From contig NZ_QPCG01000001.1 in the NCBI RefSeq assembly GCF_003351025.1, forward strand, positions 1,185,949 through 1,249,948: a DNA stretch of 64,000 bases, given 5' to 3'. The notes beneath the pieces are model-generated. The model saw only the letters and a program-made list of their open reading frames with translations. It had not been told where the DNA came from and ran no database searches. The DNA comes from Mucilaginibacter endophyticus. GTDB lineage: Bacteria > Bacteroidota > Bacteroidia > Sphingobacteriales > Sphingobacteriaceae. A program made the position numbers and the translations under genes. This document shows, piece by piece, positions 8,895 through 19,000 of the stretch. The stretch's first letter is position 1. The number at the start of each line of letters is the position of its first letter.

Positions 8895-10001
8895 ATGAAA
8901 TACTATCGCTTTTTATTACCGGCCTTTTTGCTGCTTAGCATCATTGGCCGCGCGCAAACCAAACTAAGCAGTTTTAGTCCGGGCGCTATCTGGCCAGATG
9001 ATAAAGGGGTACACATTAATGCGCATGGTGGCGGCATACTATATAATAATGGGGTTTATTATTGGTTTGGCGAACACAAGATTGCAGGCGATGCCGGTAA
9101 CCGGGCAATGGTTGGGGTTCATTGCTACTCGTCAAAAGATCTGTACAACTGGAAGGATGAAGGGATCTCGCTGAGTGTTTCGCCGGATACCACTAATGAT
9201 ATTGCCAAAGGCTGCATTTTGGAACGACCGAAGGTTGTTTACAATAAAAAAACTAAAAAATATGTGATGTGGTTTCACCTGGAGCTATTGGGCAAAGGTT
9301 ACAGCGCTGCCCGTGCGGGAGTTGCCGTAAGTGATAAGGTGACCGGCCCATATAAATTTATAAAAAGCTATCGCCCAAATCCGGGGCAGATGCCGTTTTA
9401 CCCGGCGCTTACTCCCGAGGCCGATAAAGAGAACTGCGTTAATCCGGCTAATAAAAGCGATGGCTTCTTTTGCCGCGATTTACCGGGCGGCCAAATGGCC
9501 CGCGATATGACTGTTTTTGTTGATGACGATGGCAAAGCTTACCATGTTTTCTCATCAGAAGAAAATTTTACGCTTGATTTGGCAGAACTTACACCAGATT
9601 ATACTGGTCACACCGGTAAGTTTATCCGCATATACATCGGTCATCAAACCGAAGCGCCAGCCTTGTTTAAACGCAACGGAATTTATTACATGATTGGTTC
9701 GGGTTGTACAGGATGGGCACCTAATGCTGCCCGCTGGTTCAGCGCCAAATCAATCTGGGGGCCATGGACTTATCACGGAAATCCATGCCAGGGGCCGGAT
9801 AGCCAAATCACTTATGGTGGGCAAAGTACCCATGTATTACCTGTGGCCGGTAAAAAAGATGCTTTCATATTTATAGCCGACAAATGGACTCCTAAAGATG
9901 CTATTGACGGCCGTTACCTGTGGTTGCCTATCAACTTTAAGGGAAACGATATTGAAATAAACTGGACAGACAACTGGAACCTGGATGTATTTAAGAAATA
10001 A
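8895..10001 (+). CDS. GH43 family enzyme, putative exo-beta-1,3-galactanase (GH43_24-like)
   Basis: The protein has 368 residues with a signal peptide ending at IGRAQ (about 21) and a single five-bladed GH43 propeller. INAHGGGILYNNGVYYWFGE near residue 35 and HQTEAPALFKRNGIYYM near 250 are typical of the exo-beta-1,3-galactanase type; the Glu of TEAPA is the expected acid, and LERPKVVY and DDDGKAYHVFSSE mark middle blades. The enzyme would nibble the beta-1,3-galactan backbone while bypassing side chains. It lies 15 bp after the DUF2264 gene and its stop is one base before the GH2 ATG, so it is in the same operon. A GH43_34-type arabinofuranosidase is the main alternative. Confidence 0.85.
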   Translation: MKYYRFLLPAFLLLSIIGRAQTKLSSFSPGAIWPDDKGVHINAHGGGILYNNGVYYWFGEHKIAGDAGNRAMVGVHCYSSKDLYNWKDEGISLSVSPDTTNDIAKGCILERPKVVYNKKTKKYVMWFHLELLGKGYSAARAGVAVSDKVTGPYKFIKSYRPNPGQMPFYPALTPEADKENCVNPANKSDGFFCRDLPGGQMARDMTVFVDDDGKAYHVFSSEENFTLDLAELTPDYTGHTGKFIRIYIGHQTEAPALFKRNGIYYMIGSGCTGWAPNAARWFSAKSIWGPWTYHGNPCQGPDSQITYGGQSTHVLPVAGKKDAFIFIADKWTPKDAIDGRYLWLPINFKGNDIEINWTDNWNLDVFKK

Positions 10002-10002
10002 C

Positions 10003-11856
10003 ATGCGAAATTTCATAAGCTTATGTTGCCTGCTGTTCATTACCGGTAAGGTAGCCGCGCAGGACAGCCTGATCACCAATATTCAAAGTCGTAAATCGCT
10101 TGATTTGAATGGTATATGGCAATACATTGTCGATCCGTACGAAACCGGTTTTTATGATTACCGTTACAAGGAGCTTAACGAGAAGAACGGCGATGCCTAC
10201 TGGAACAGCGGAATCCCGGCCAACAAGTCGGAGAAAAAGGAGCACGGTTACATTGACAAGTATAGTATTGATGTGCCCGGCGACTGGAACCATCAAAAGC
10301 CCGAGTTTACTTATTACGAGGGTACTATCTGGTACAAAAAAACATTTGACTATGCTAAGCCGGCAAATGACGCCAAACAGTACATCTATTTCGGTGCCGT
10401 AAATTATCGTGCCGATGTGTACCTGAATGGCAAAAAGCTTGGGATGCACAAAGGTGGTTTTACACCTTTTAACTTCGAAGTACCGGCCGGGCTACTTAAG
10501 GACAAAGATAATTTGCTGGTAGTTAAGGTTGATAATAAACGCTACGCTGATGAAGTGCCTACCCTTAATACCGACTGGTGGAACTATGGCGGCATTACTC
10601 GCGATGTAAAACTGGTTGAGGTGCCGGCAACTTATATCCGCGATTTTGTAATCCAGCTTAAAAAGCCTGTTAATGGTCAGGCAATTGGTAAACAGCCAGA
10701 AGTTAGCGGATGGGTTAAATTAAACGATATCCCGGCATCTGCTCAAAATATTACGATACAAATACCCGAGCTTAAGTTTAGTAAGCAGTTTGCTGTTACA
10801 GGCGCGCTTACCCAGCTGAGTTTTAAATTACCCAAGGTGCAGCTATGGTCGCCGGAAACGCCTAAGCTATATAAGGTTATTGTAAGCACCGGTGCCGATA
10901 AAACAGAAGATAAAATAGGGTTCCGCACTATTGAGGCTCGTGGGCCACAGTTGTTGTTAAACGGCAAGCCCGTGTTTTTGCGGGGGATCTGCATCCACGG
11001 AGAAATACCGCAGGAAGTAAGAAGAGCTTACAGTCAGCAGGATGCCGAACAATTGTTAAATCAGGCGCACGAACTGGGCTGCAATATGGTCAGGCTGGCA
11101 CATTATCCGCACGATGAAAAAATAACCCGCCTGGCCGATTCACTGGGGATTATGGTTTGGTCGGAGATCCCGGTTTACTGGACTATTGACTTTGGCAATG
11201 CCGCGGTGCTTGAAAAGGCAAAAGCTCAGCTCAATGAAATGATCACCCGCGATCATAACCGTGCCAGTATTATTATCTGGTCAGTAGGGAACGAAACGCC
11301 TGTTAGCCCTACGCGCACCAATTTTATGCATAACTTGATTATCAGGGCCAAACAACTGGATGGTACGCGCCTGGTATCGGCAGCGCTCGAGGTAAACTAC
11401 AGCTCAGGTAAGGATGTGAATGTGGTAGATGACCCGCTGGGTGAATTTGTTGACCTTGTTGCCTTTAACGAATATCTTGGCTGGTATGGCGGTTCGCCTG
11501 ATAAATGCCGTACCACAAACTGGAGCACGCCGTATAACAAACCGCTGTTTATCAGCGAAACCGGAGCAGAGGCAAAAACCGGTTTTCATGCCGATTCATT
11601 AACCCGTTTCAGCGAGGAATACCAGGAATGGTATTTTAAAGAGCAGGTGGCCATGTTTAAACGGATGCCTGCAAATTTTGTAGGCTTATCGCCATGGGTA
11701 ATGGCCGATTTCCGGTCGCCGAAACGTAATAATCCGCTTTACCAGGAAGGCTGGAACCGTAAGGGGCTATATGATGATAAAGGCAACAAAAAGAAAGCAT
11801 TTTATATTCTTCAAAACTATTACAAACAAAAAAGCGCGGAAGCGCTGAACCGATAG
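10003..11856 (+). CDS. GH2 family beta-glycosidase (beta-glucuronidase/beta-galactosidase type)
   Basis: The ATG at 10003 gives 617 residues with a signal peptide (to KVAAQ). Domain order is the GH2 sugar-binding jelly roll (about 30-215, with WYKKTFDYA and VYLNGKKLGMHKGGFTPF), the immunoglobulin-like domain, and a TIM barrel from about 320. The catalytic pair is visible: acid/base Glu431 in SVGNET and nucleophile Glu519 in FISETGAEA. Length is short, as in beta-glucuronidase-like GH2 enzymes without the LacZ C-terminal domains. In this PUL a role on beta-galactosyl or beta-glucuronosyl side chains is likely. An upstream in-frame start at 9985 overlaps the GH43 gene and gives no signal peptide at its N terminus. 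Confidence 0.9.
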   Translation: MRNFISLCCLLFITGKVAAQDSLITNIQSRKSLDLNGIWQYIVDPYETGFYDYRYKELNEKNGDAYWNSGIPANKSEKKEHGYIDKYSIDVPGDWNHQKPEFTYYEGTIWYKKTFDYAKPANDAKQYIYFGAVNYRADVYLNGKKLGMHKGGFTPFNFEVPAGLLKDKDNLLVVKVDNKRYADEVPTLNTDWWNYGGITRDVKLVEVPATYIRDFVIQLKKPVNGQAIGKQPEVSGWVKLNDIPASAQNITIQIPELKFSKQFAVTGALTQLSFKLPKVQLWSPETPKLYKVIVSTGADKTEDKIGFRTIEARGPQLLLNGKPVFLRGICIHGEIPQEVRRAYSQQDAEQLLNQAHELGCNMVRLAHYPHDEKITRLADSLGIMVWSEIPVYWTIDFGNAAVLEKAKAQLNEMITRDHNRASIIIWSVGNETPVSPTRTNFMHNLIIRAKQLDGTRLVSAALEVNYSSGKDVNVVDDPLGEFVDLVAFNEYLGWYGGSPDKCRTTNWSTPYNKPLFISETGAEAKTGFHADSLTRFSEEYQEWYFKEQVAMFKRMPANFVGLSPWVMADFRSPKRNNPLYQEGWNRKGLYDDKGNKKKAFYILQNYYKQKSAEALNR

Positions 11857-11865
11857 CGAATCGCG

Positions 11866-13695
11866 ATGAAAAAATCTATTTTATCATTTTTAACACTATT
11901 TTTTAGTCTGAGCATAACCGGTTTTTGCCAAACACCTAAACATACATTCGCGCTTGGCGATGAAGCCTTTCTGCTGGATGGGAAACCATTCCAGATGATC
12001 TCCGGCGAAATGCATTATCCCCGGGTACCGCGCGAAGCCTGGCGCGCACGCATGAAAATGGCTAAGGCAATGGGTTTAAATACCATTGGCACTTATGTGT
12101 TCTGGAACCTGCACGAGCCGCAAAAAGGCAAGTTTGATTTTACCGGTAATAATGATGTGGCCGAATTTGTGCGCATAGCCCAACAGGAAGGCCTATGGGT
12201 AATACTTCGCCCAAGCCCGTATGTATGCGCGGAGTGGGAGTTTGGGGGATATCCTTACTGGCTGCAGAATGAAAAAGGCCTTGAAGTACGTAGTAAAGAA
12301 GCACAATATCTTAAGGAGTATCAAAGCTATATTAAAGAGGTTGGCAAGCAATTGGCCCCGCTGCAGATAAATCATGGCGGTAACATTCTGATGGTGCAAA
12401 TTGAGAACGAGTACGGCTCTTACGGTAGTGATAAGGAATACCTCGCCATTAACCAGAAATTCTTCAAAGAAGCCGGTTTTGATGGCCTACTGTACACCTG
12501 CGATCCTGCCCCGGATCTGGTAAACGGGCATCTACCAGGATTACTGCCAGCTGTTAACGGTCTGGATGATCCTGCTAAAGTAAAAAAGATCATCAATGAA
12601 AATCACGGTGGAAAAGGCCCTTATTATATAGCCGAATGGTATCCGGCCTGGTTTGATTGGTGGGGAACTGCCCATCACACCGTTCCGGCCGAACGTTATG
12701 CAGGCCGGCTTGATTCTGTACTGGCTGCGGGTATCTCCATTAACATGTATATGTTTCACGGGGGCACCACCCGCGCGTTTATGAATGGCGCCAATTTTAA
12801 GGATACTTCGCCATATGAACCGCAGACAAGCAGTTATGATTATGATGCCCCTTTAGATGAGGCGGGGAATGCTACACCAAAGTTCATGCAGTTCAGGCAG
12901 GCAATTCAAAAGCATTTACCCGCTGGCACGCAACTGCCCGAGGTACCTGCGGCTAAACCAACCATCGTGATACCTGCCTTTAAATTAACACAATCTGTAA
13001 GTTTATTAAATACCTTATCGGCAGCTAAAGAAAACAGTAGTCCGCTTACTTTTGAAGATCTGCACCAGGACTACGGTTTTGTATTGTACCGGACTGTTTT
13101 AAACGGAAGCAAAAGCGGGCAGCTTAAACTTAAAGAGCTTAGGGACTATGCTGTGATCATGATAAACGGTAAAAAAATGGGCACGCTCGACCGCAGGTTT
13201 AACCAGGATAGCCTGTATTTAAAATTACCTGCCGGCAAAGTAACGCTTGATATTTTGGTAGAAAATCTGGGCCGCATCAATTTTGGTAAGTATCTTTTGC
13301 AAAATAAAAAAGGTATTACAGAAAAAGTGCTTTTAAATGGAACCGAATTACAGCACTGGAAAATGTACTCATTGCCGTTTCATGATTTAAGCGCGGTTAA
13401 ATTCTCTGCCGCGAAGCAAAATACGCAATCGCCGGTTGTCAGGAAAGGCGGATTTACGCTGGATAAAGTGGGCGATACCTATCTTAATATGAGCAATTGG
13501 GGTAAGGGTGTAGTATGGGTAAATGGTCATAACCTGGGCAGGTACTGGAGCGTTGGTCCGCAGCAAACTTTATACCTGCCGGTTGAGTGGTTAAAGAAAG
13601 GTTATAATAATGTTGAGGTACTTGAGTTGTTAAAACCCGAAGTAAATCAGTTATCAGGATTAGATAAACCGGTATTAGATAAATTAAACCCATAA
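11866..13695 (+). CDS. GH35 beta-galactosidase
   Basis: The protein has 609 residues with a signal peptide ending near GFCQ (22). The GH35 TIM barrel is clear: FQMISGEMHYPRVPREAWR, TYVFWNLHEPQKG, acid/base Glu182 in QIENEYGSYG and nucleophile Glu257 in YIAEWYPAW, with MYMFHGGTTRAFMNGAN. The C-terminal beta-sandwich domains contain VWVNGHNLGRYWSVGPQQTLY near 545-565, the standard GH35 end. It starts 9 bp after the GH2 stop. It would remove terminal beta-linked galactose, matching a galactan target. The rhamnose mutarotase gene follows after 10 bp. Confidence 0.93.
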   Translation: MKKSILSFLTLFFSLSITGFCQTPKHTFALGDEAFLLDGKPFQMISGEMHYPRVPREAWRARMKMAKAMGLNTIGTYVFWNLHEPQKGKFDFTGNNDVAEFVRIAQQEGLWVILRPSPYVCAEWEFGGYPYWLQNEKGLEVRSKEAQYLKEYQSYIKEVGKQLAPLQINHGGNILMVQIENEYGSYGSDKEYLAINQKFFKEAGFDGLLYTCDPAPDLVNGHLPGLLPAVNGLDDPAKVKKIINENHGGKGPYYIAEWYPAWFDWWGTAHHTVPAERYAGRLDSVLAAGISINMYMFHGGTTRAFMNGANFKDTSPYEPQTSSYDYDAPLDEAGNATPKFMQFRQAIQKHLPAGTQLPEVPAAKPTIVIPAFKLTQSVSLLNTLSAAKENSSPLTFEDLHQDYGFVLYRTVLNGSKSGQLKLKELRDYAVIMINGKKMGTLDRRFNQDSLYLKLPAGKVTLDILVENLGRINFGKYLLQNKKGITEKVLLNGTELQHWKMYSLPFHDLSAVKFSAAKQNTQSPVVRKGGFTLDKVGDTYLNMSNWGKGVVWVNGHNLGRYWSVGPQQTLYLPVEWLKKGYNNVEVLELLKPEVNQLSGLDKPVLDKLNP

Positions 13696-13705
13696 TATCA
13701 TTACC

Positions 13706-14020
13706 ATGGCGAGAGTAGCGTTTAAAATGAAACTTCACGAAGGTAAAGCGGCTGAATATAAAGCCCGGCACGATGCCATCTGGCCCGAGTTAAGTAGCTT
13801 GCTTAAGGATGTTGGAGTAAGCAATTATTCTATTTTTTTAGATGAAGATACGCACCTGCTTTTTGGGGTGATGGACGTTGAAGATGAGCAAGCCCTTGAC
13901 CATTTACCGGATAGTCCGATAATGAAAAAATGGTGGTTTTATATGGCCGATATTATGGATACCAATCCTGATCATTCGCCAGTTAGTATGCCTTTAAAAG
14001 AAGTGTTTTTCCTGTCATAG
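13706..14020 (+). CDS. rhaM: L-rhamnose mutarotase
   Basis: The 104-residue cytoplasmic protein matches RhaM over its full length: MKLHEGKAAEYKARHDAIWP at the start, then FLDEDTHLLFGVMDVED and IMKKWWFYMADIMDTNPDHSP. The family interconverts alpha and beta anomers of L-rhamnose so that isomerase can use both, and has a ferredoxin-like alpha/beta fold with a conserved His and Trp pair. Its place as the last gene of PUL 1 is informative: it says that L-rhamnose is a product of this locus, supporting a rhamnose-capped substrate. No rhamnose isomerase, kinase or transporter is in the window. Confidence 0.93.
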   Translation: MARVAFKMKLHEGKAAEYKARHDAIWPELSSLLKDVGVSNYSIFLDEDTHLLFGVMDVEDEQALDHLPDSPIMKKWWFYMADIMDTNPDHSPVSMPLKEVFFLS

Positions 14021-14089
14021 CGTAACAATGTTGCCCATGGAATAGCTGTTGTACAAACTGTTCGAAAACAAAAAAAGTCATTAACGTCC

Positions 14090-14160
14090 CCTCAGGGTCT
14101 CTCGCAGAGGACCCTGAGGTATACGCCACGCCGATTCGCCGTTCCTCACAATGATGCTTT
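14090..14160. repeat. Palindromic element at the end of PUL 1
   Basis: CCTCAGGGTC (14090-14099) and GACCCTGAGG (14110-14119) form a 10-bp perfect stem, extended by TCT/AGA around a CGC loop. The following bases contain CCTCACAATGATG, similar to the arm CTCGCAATGACAT of the longer elements at 25106 and 43878, so this looks like a partial or decayed interspersed repeat. It may also end PUL 1 transcripts. Confidence 0.55.
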
Positions 14161-14225
14161 ATATTATATTAAAAGCCATTTCTGTTGTTTTGTCTTCTCT
14201 TAACATTATCCTAACATGGCAGTCT

Positions 14226-14233
14226 TACATTTG
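14226..14233 (+). promoter_or_regulatory. Candidate -7 promoter box for the ECF sigma gene
   Basis: TACATTTG matches the Bacteroidota -7 consensus TAnnTTTG exactly and lies 20 bp upstream of the sigma-factor ATG at 14254, implying a short leader. No good -33 TTTG was found at normal spacing, so this remains a candidate. Confidence 0.45.
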
Positions 14234-14253
14234 AGCCAAAACAACTCTTTGGC

Positions 14254-14820
14254 ATGTATCCTGCACTTACTGATGAAGCGTTGATGGGGCTTCTACAACA
14301 AAGCGATCCCGTTGCCCTTGAAACACTTTTTAATCGTTATTACAAAACTTTATGCCAGCTATGCACGGTGTACACTAAAGATTATACCGTTGCTGAAGAG
14401 ATCACCGCCAATCTTTTCATCAAACTTTGGGATAACCGCGATACCGCCATTCTTAATGTTAAGAGTTACCTGTTTGTTGCCGCAAAAAACCTCTCCCTAA
14501 ATCATATTCAAAAGAAGAAGGACCCGGTACATTCCATCGAGGATCTCAATCTTCAGGACTATGTATTAAAGGATAGGGATAATCCATTCAAAATCCTTTC
14601 GGGCCGCGAATCGTACAATAAAATTTTAAGCCTGATTGATACCCTGCCAGCCAGCCAGAGGCAGGTGCTGCTCATGAGCCGGATAGATAGCCTCGACAAA
14701 AACGAAATAGCCAAAGTGCTGGGTATTTCTGTGCGCACGGTTGAAACTACGCTTTACCAATCAATCAAGAAACTTCGTCAGCTGTTAAAAGGGCAGCATA
14801 ATTTCACTTCTGAGGGTTAA
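14254..14820 (+). CDS. ECF-type RNA polymerase sigma factor
   Basis: The protein has 188 residues. Region 2 is at about 10-90, with LFNRYYKTLCQLC, AEEITANLFIKLW and the DNA-melting stretch SYLFVAAKNLSLNHI. Region 4 is at about 120-178, with TLPASQRQVLLMSRIDSLDK and the helix-turn-helix IAKVLGISVRTVETTLYQSI. Bacteroidota ECF factors of this kind are held by a FecR-type anti-sigma and released when the partner SusC signals through its STN domain. All three components are here in order. The sigma factor probably drives the susC operon at 16028. Confidence 0.94.
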   Translation: MYPALTDEALMGLLQQSDPVALETLFNRYYKTLCQLCTVYTKDYTVAEEITANLFIKLWDNRDTAILNVKSYLFVAAKNLSLNHIQKKKDPVHSIEDLNLQDYVLKDRDNPFKILSGRESYNKILSLIDTLPASQRQVLLMSRIDSLDKNEIAKVLGISVRTVETTLYQSIKKLRQLLKGQHNFTSEG

Positions 14821-14900
14821 TGATTTCTTAATGTAAACTTAACTCATTTCGCTACGTATCGGCTACGTAAAATCGGTCTTTAAGTTTGGAGACAGATTTA

Positions 14901-15917
14901 ATGGAAGATAATAGCTATCGCTTAATAGTTGAATATTTTGAAAAGACCATCAGCGATGATGGCTTAACGCAGTTACAGGAGTGGATTGAGGAAAGCCCGG
15001 AAAATCTTGCCCAGTTCAGCGAAACCATCCAGATCCTGGAAGCATCTAAAGCATACTTTAAACAGCCCGAGCATACCGAAAGCAGCTGGGCTAAAATCAA
15101 CGCGCATATAACCCAACCTCAGATATCTGCCAAAAAACAAACTCCTAAATTCAACTGGATAGCTTATGCTGCCGCTTGTCTGCTTATTTGTGCTACCGGC
15201 TGGTTTGGATACAGGTATTTTAATCAATCACCGGTTTTAGTCTATGAAGAGATCAGTAACGCCGATGGTAAGCATTCTAAAATAAAGCTGCCCGATGGCT
15301 CGATAGTTTACCTTGGTGGCGGCAGTAAATTTAAATACGCCAAAAACTTCGATGGCGAGAAACGCGATGTAACGCTTGATGGCGAAGCTTTTTTTGATGT
15401 TGTTCATAAAGCCAAACCCTTTGTAGTAAAAAGCGGTGATATCACTACCGTGGTATTGGGCACATCATTTAATGTAAGGGCCTATTTAGCCGAGCATAAG
15501 GTAGCGGTAACTGTACAAAGCGGTAAAGTTGGCGTAATGGCCAGCGTACACGGAAAACCTCAACTGGTTAAATACCTCGTGAAGGACGAGGAGATCAGTA
15601 TCAATACCCAAAACGGGATCTACACTTTTAACAATACCGATGCATCCGCGGTAAGCGCGTGGATCAATAACGAATTTGTTTTTTACAATACAACTTACAG
15701 GGAGATAGCTGCTTCTCTTGAGCATCATTATGGTGTTAAGATCAGGTTTACAGAACAGGATCTTGGCAATGTGCGGCTTACTGCGAAATTAAGGGGAATG
15801 ACATTGGTTGATGCCATGGAAACCTTAAGCGCGCTATCGGGATTGGGCTATACGCAAAAAGGCGATCAGCTATTTATTTCAAACAATAATCAAAAAGGAG
15901 GGAGTATAATGAAATAG
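14901..15917 (+). CDS. FecR-family anti-sigma factor
   Basis: The ATG at 14901 gives 338 residues; a TTG extension from 14886 was rejected. The cytoplasmic N terminus (about 1-85) would bind the sigma factor. One membrane helix follows (WIAYAAACLLICATGWFGY, about 88-108). The periplasmic FecR domain is next, with IKLPDGSIVYLGGGSKFKYA, VTLDGEAFFDV and VVLGTSFNVRAY. The C-terminal DUF4974/STN-like part begins at FVFYNTTYREIAASLEHHY and would contact the STN domain of SusC. It lies 80 bp after the sigma gene. A 110-bp gap separates it from susC. Confidence 0.93.
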   Translation: MEDNSYRLIVEYFEKTISDDGLTQLQEWIEESPENLAQFSETIQILEASKAYFKQPEHTESSWAKINAHITQPQISAKKQTPKFNWIAYAAACLLICATGWFGYRYFNQSPVLVYEEISNADGKHSKIKLPDGSIVYLGGGSKFKYAKNFDGEKRDVTLDGEAFFDVVHKAKPFVVKSGDITTVVLGTSFNVRAYLAEHKVAVTVQSGKVGVMASVHGKPQLVKYLVKDEEISINTQNGIYTFNNTDASAVSAWINNEFVFYNTTYREIAASLEHHYGVKIRFTEQDLGNVRLTAKLRGMTLVDAMETLSALSGLGYTQKGDQLFISNNNQKGGSIMK

Positions 15918-16027
15918 TATTTACCCGGCTATTGGTAAAAGCCTGGACGTTGCTGGTAACAACCCCAGGCTTCAGAATTTTGACAATTTAAACTCACGGT
16001 TAGACAAGTATAAATTAAAGTAAATAT

Positions 16028-19000
16028 ATGAAAAAGTTATGGTTATTAACCATGCTGTTCTTTTTACAATTGCTTTTTGGCGGCATAAACGCTGAAGCTC
16101 AAACAGTAACAAACAAAAGGATCACCTTTGGTGCCGACGGCACTATGCTCAGGGATGCCTTTCAGCAAATTGAAAAATTAAGCGATATCTCTATCAGCTA
16201 CAACAATAGCCTGCTTGATGATAAACGCAAAGTAAACATAACAAAAGCAGACCGCTCTTTAGGCGAAACTCTTGACCTGCTTTTAAAAGGTACTACCTGC
16301 ACCTATAGGGCGGCAGGCGAACGTAATATCCTCATCATTGCAAAAACACAGGATAGGGGTAGCATTAAAGGGAAAGTGGTTGATGAAAAAGGGCAACCAC
16401 TTCCCGGTGCTACTGTAAAGATACCCGGAGCAGGGGCCACCACTATTAGTGGAATTGATGGCTCATATACATTAAATGTTGTACAGGGTACCTATACGGT
16501 TGAAGCAAGCTTTATCTCATACGAAACCAAAAGGATTCAGAATGTTAGCGTCAGCTCAAATGCTAATACTACTTTAAGTATTACGCTTAACCCGGCCGAT
16601 AACAAACTTAATGAGGTTGTAGTAACAGCGCTCGGTATAAAAAGGGAAGATAAAAGTTTGGGCTATTCCGCACCGGTTATTAAAGGCGATCAGCTAACCA
16701 ACGCGCTTTCGGGCAACTGGACAGACGCTTTATCTGGCAAGGTAGCGGGTTTAAACCTGATCCGTTCAAACAGCGGCCCGGCGGGATCAAACAAAATCAT
16801 TCTTCGTGGCGAAAGCAATCTTACAGGCGATAACGAAGCCCTGATAGTGGTTGACGGAGTGGTAATTAACCAGGGCAGCGGCAGGCGTACAAGCAATTCT
16901 GGCGAATCGGCCTATGGTACCAGCAGCGATAACATGCCTGCAGATTACGGCAGCAACCTGAATGATATTAACCCTGAAGATATTGAAACAGTAACCGTGT
17001 TGAAAGGCCCAGGTGCTGCAGCACTTTATGGTCAGCGTGGCGCCAACGGTGCTATTATCATCACCACAAAATCGGGTAAAAAGCATAGTGGTTTAGGTAT
17101 TACCTTTAACTCAAACGCAAGTCTTGAAAGCGTAAACCGCTGGCCGGATCTTCAGTATGAATACGGACAAGGCACAGCCGGTTCCCGTTATTACTCTTTC
17201 GGTGCTGGTCCGGATGGAGCAAGCACCAGCGCAACAAGCTCTGCTTACGGCCCCAAATTTGATGGTCAGCTTTTTTATCAGCTTGATCCGGTTACCCAAA
17301 AGCAAGGCACAACACGTACGCCGTGGGTACCATACAAAAACCAGATCCGCGATTTTTTTGATGTAGGGCAAACTTTTACCAACTCGGTAAGCGTTGATGG
17401 CGGCAGCGATAAAACAACAGCGCGTTTCTCGGCAACAAATGTTACCAATCACTGGATAACCCCAAATACAGGTTATACCCGTAACAGTATCGCTTTATCG
17501 GTTAACTCAAAAATCAATGATAAGTTAACCATCAGCGCAAAAGTAAATTACAATAACAAAAACAGCGATAACTTACCCGGCGCGGGCTATGGTAACCAAT
17601 CGCTGATGTACTGGTTTATTTTCTGGCAACCCAATGCCGATTTAAACTGGTTAAAAAACTATTGGAGAAACGGCCAGGAAGGTAAAACGATATTTTATCC
17701 TTTCAGCTCGTTCCCTGAAAACCCTTACGCCGTATCGTACGAGTTTATCAACAAATCAAACCGCAACTCGGTTACCGGTAACGTTGAGGCGCTTTACAAT
17801 GTTACGAAAGAATTTAGTGTACAGGTACGTGCTACTTTAGATATGGGTTATGAGCAGCGTGCACAACAGCGCCCATATGACGCGGGTACCAAATACCCTA
17901 AAGGCTCATTCCGCACTCAAAATATTTATTCAGAAGAACAAGGTGCCGATTTCCTGTTGAAATACAACAAGAAAATAACCCATGATGTTAACATCACAGC
18001 AACAGCGGGTGGTAGTATGCTGCGCAATAATTACAACCGCGATGAGGTACGTGCCGACTCGCTGGTATACCCGGGTGTATATTCAATGGCTAACAATGCC
18101 GGGCCGCTGGTTACGCTACCATATAAATCAAAATATGCTATCAACAGCTTTTACGGCTTGTTATCTACATCATTTAAAGATTATTTGTATGTGGATTTAA
18201 CAGCCCGCCAGGACTGGATCAGTACCTTGGCTACCGCAAATCGTACCGATCAGGTTGGGTTCTTTTATCCATCTGCAAGTATGAGCTTTTTGCCGTCTGA
18301 AGCATTTAAGCTGCCTAAATTTATTGATTATGCAAAAGTAAGGGCCTCACTTGCAGGCGTGGGCAGTGGTACAACAAACCCTTATCAAACAACATTTAAT
18401 TATGTAACTGCAGGTAGCACCTATGCCGGCGGTCTGCAAAATCCACGTACACTTTCAAACCCTGATCTGAAACCATTACGCACAACAACACTTGAGGTTG
18501 GTGCCGAAATGAGAATGTTCAGCAATCGCTTAGGTTTTGATATTGCTTTATATACAGGTAATACTAAAAACCAGATCCTGAGCCGTACTGTCGATCAATC
18601 ATCAGGTTATAGCCAGGCGGTTATTAACGTGGGTAGGGTAAACAACAAAGGTATCGAGATTTCATTGAACGGTACGCCTGTACGCAAAGCCAACGTATTT
18701 AGCTGGAATGTTACAGCTACATTCAGTGCCAATAAAAACACTATTGAACAGCTTGCCGATAGCGCTGTAGTATTGCGTAACGGGCCTACGGGCGGAGGCC
18801 AGATTGTGGCACGCGTGGGGGGCAGCATGGGCGATATGTATGGTCGCGGTTACCTGCGCTCACCTGACGGGCAAATTGTTTATGACGCGGCTACAGGTTT
18901 TGCCAAACTATCAGATAACCTGGTTTATTTGGGCAATACTATCCCTAAATGGAAAGCAAGCATGGGGCACGACTTCAGGTATAAGCAATTTAACCTGCAC

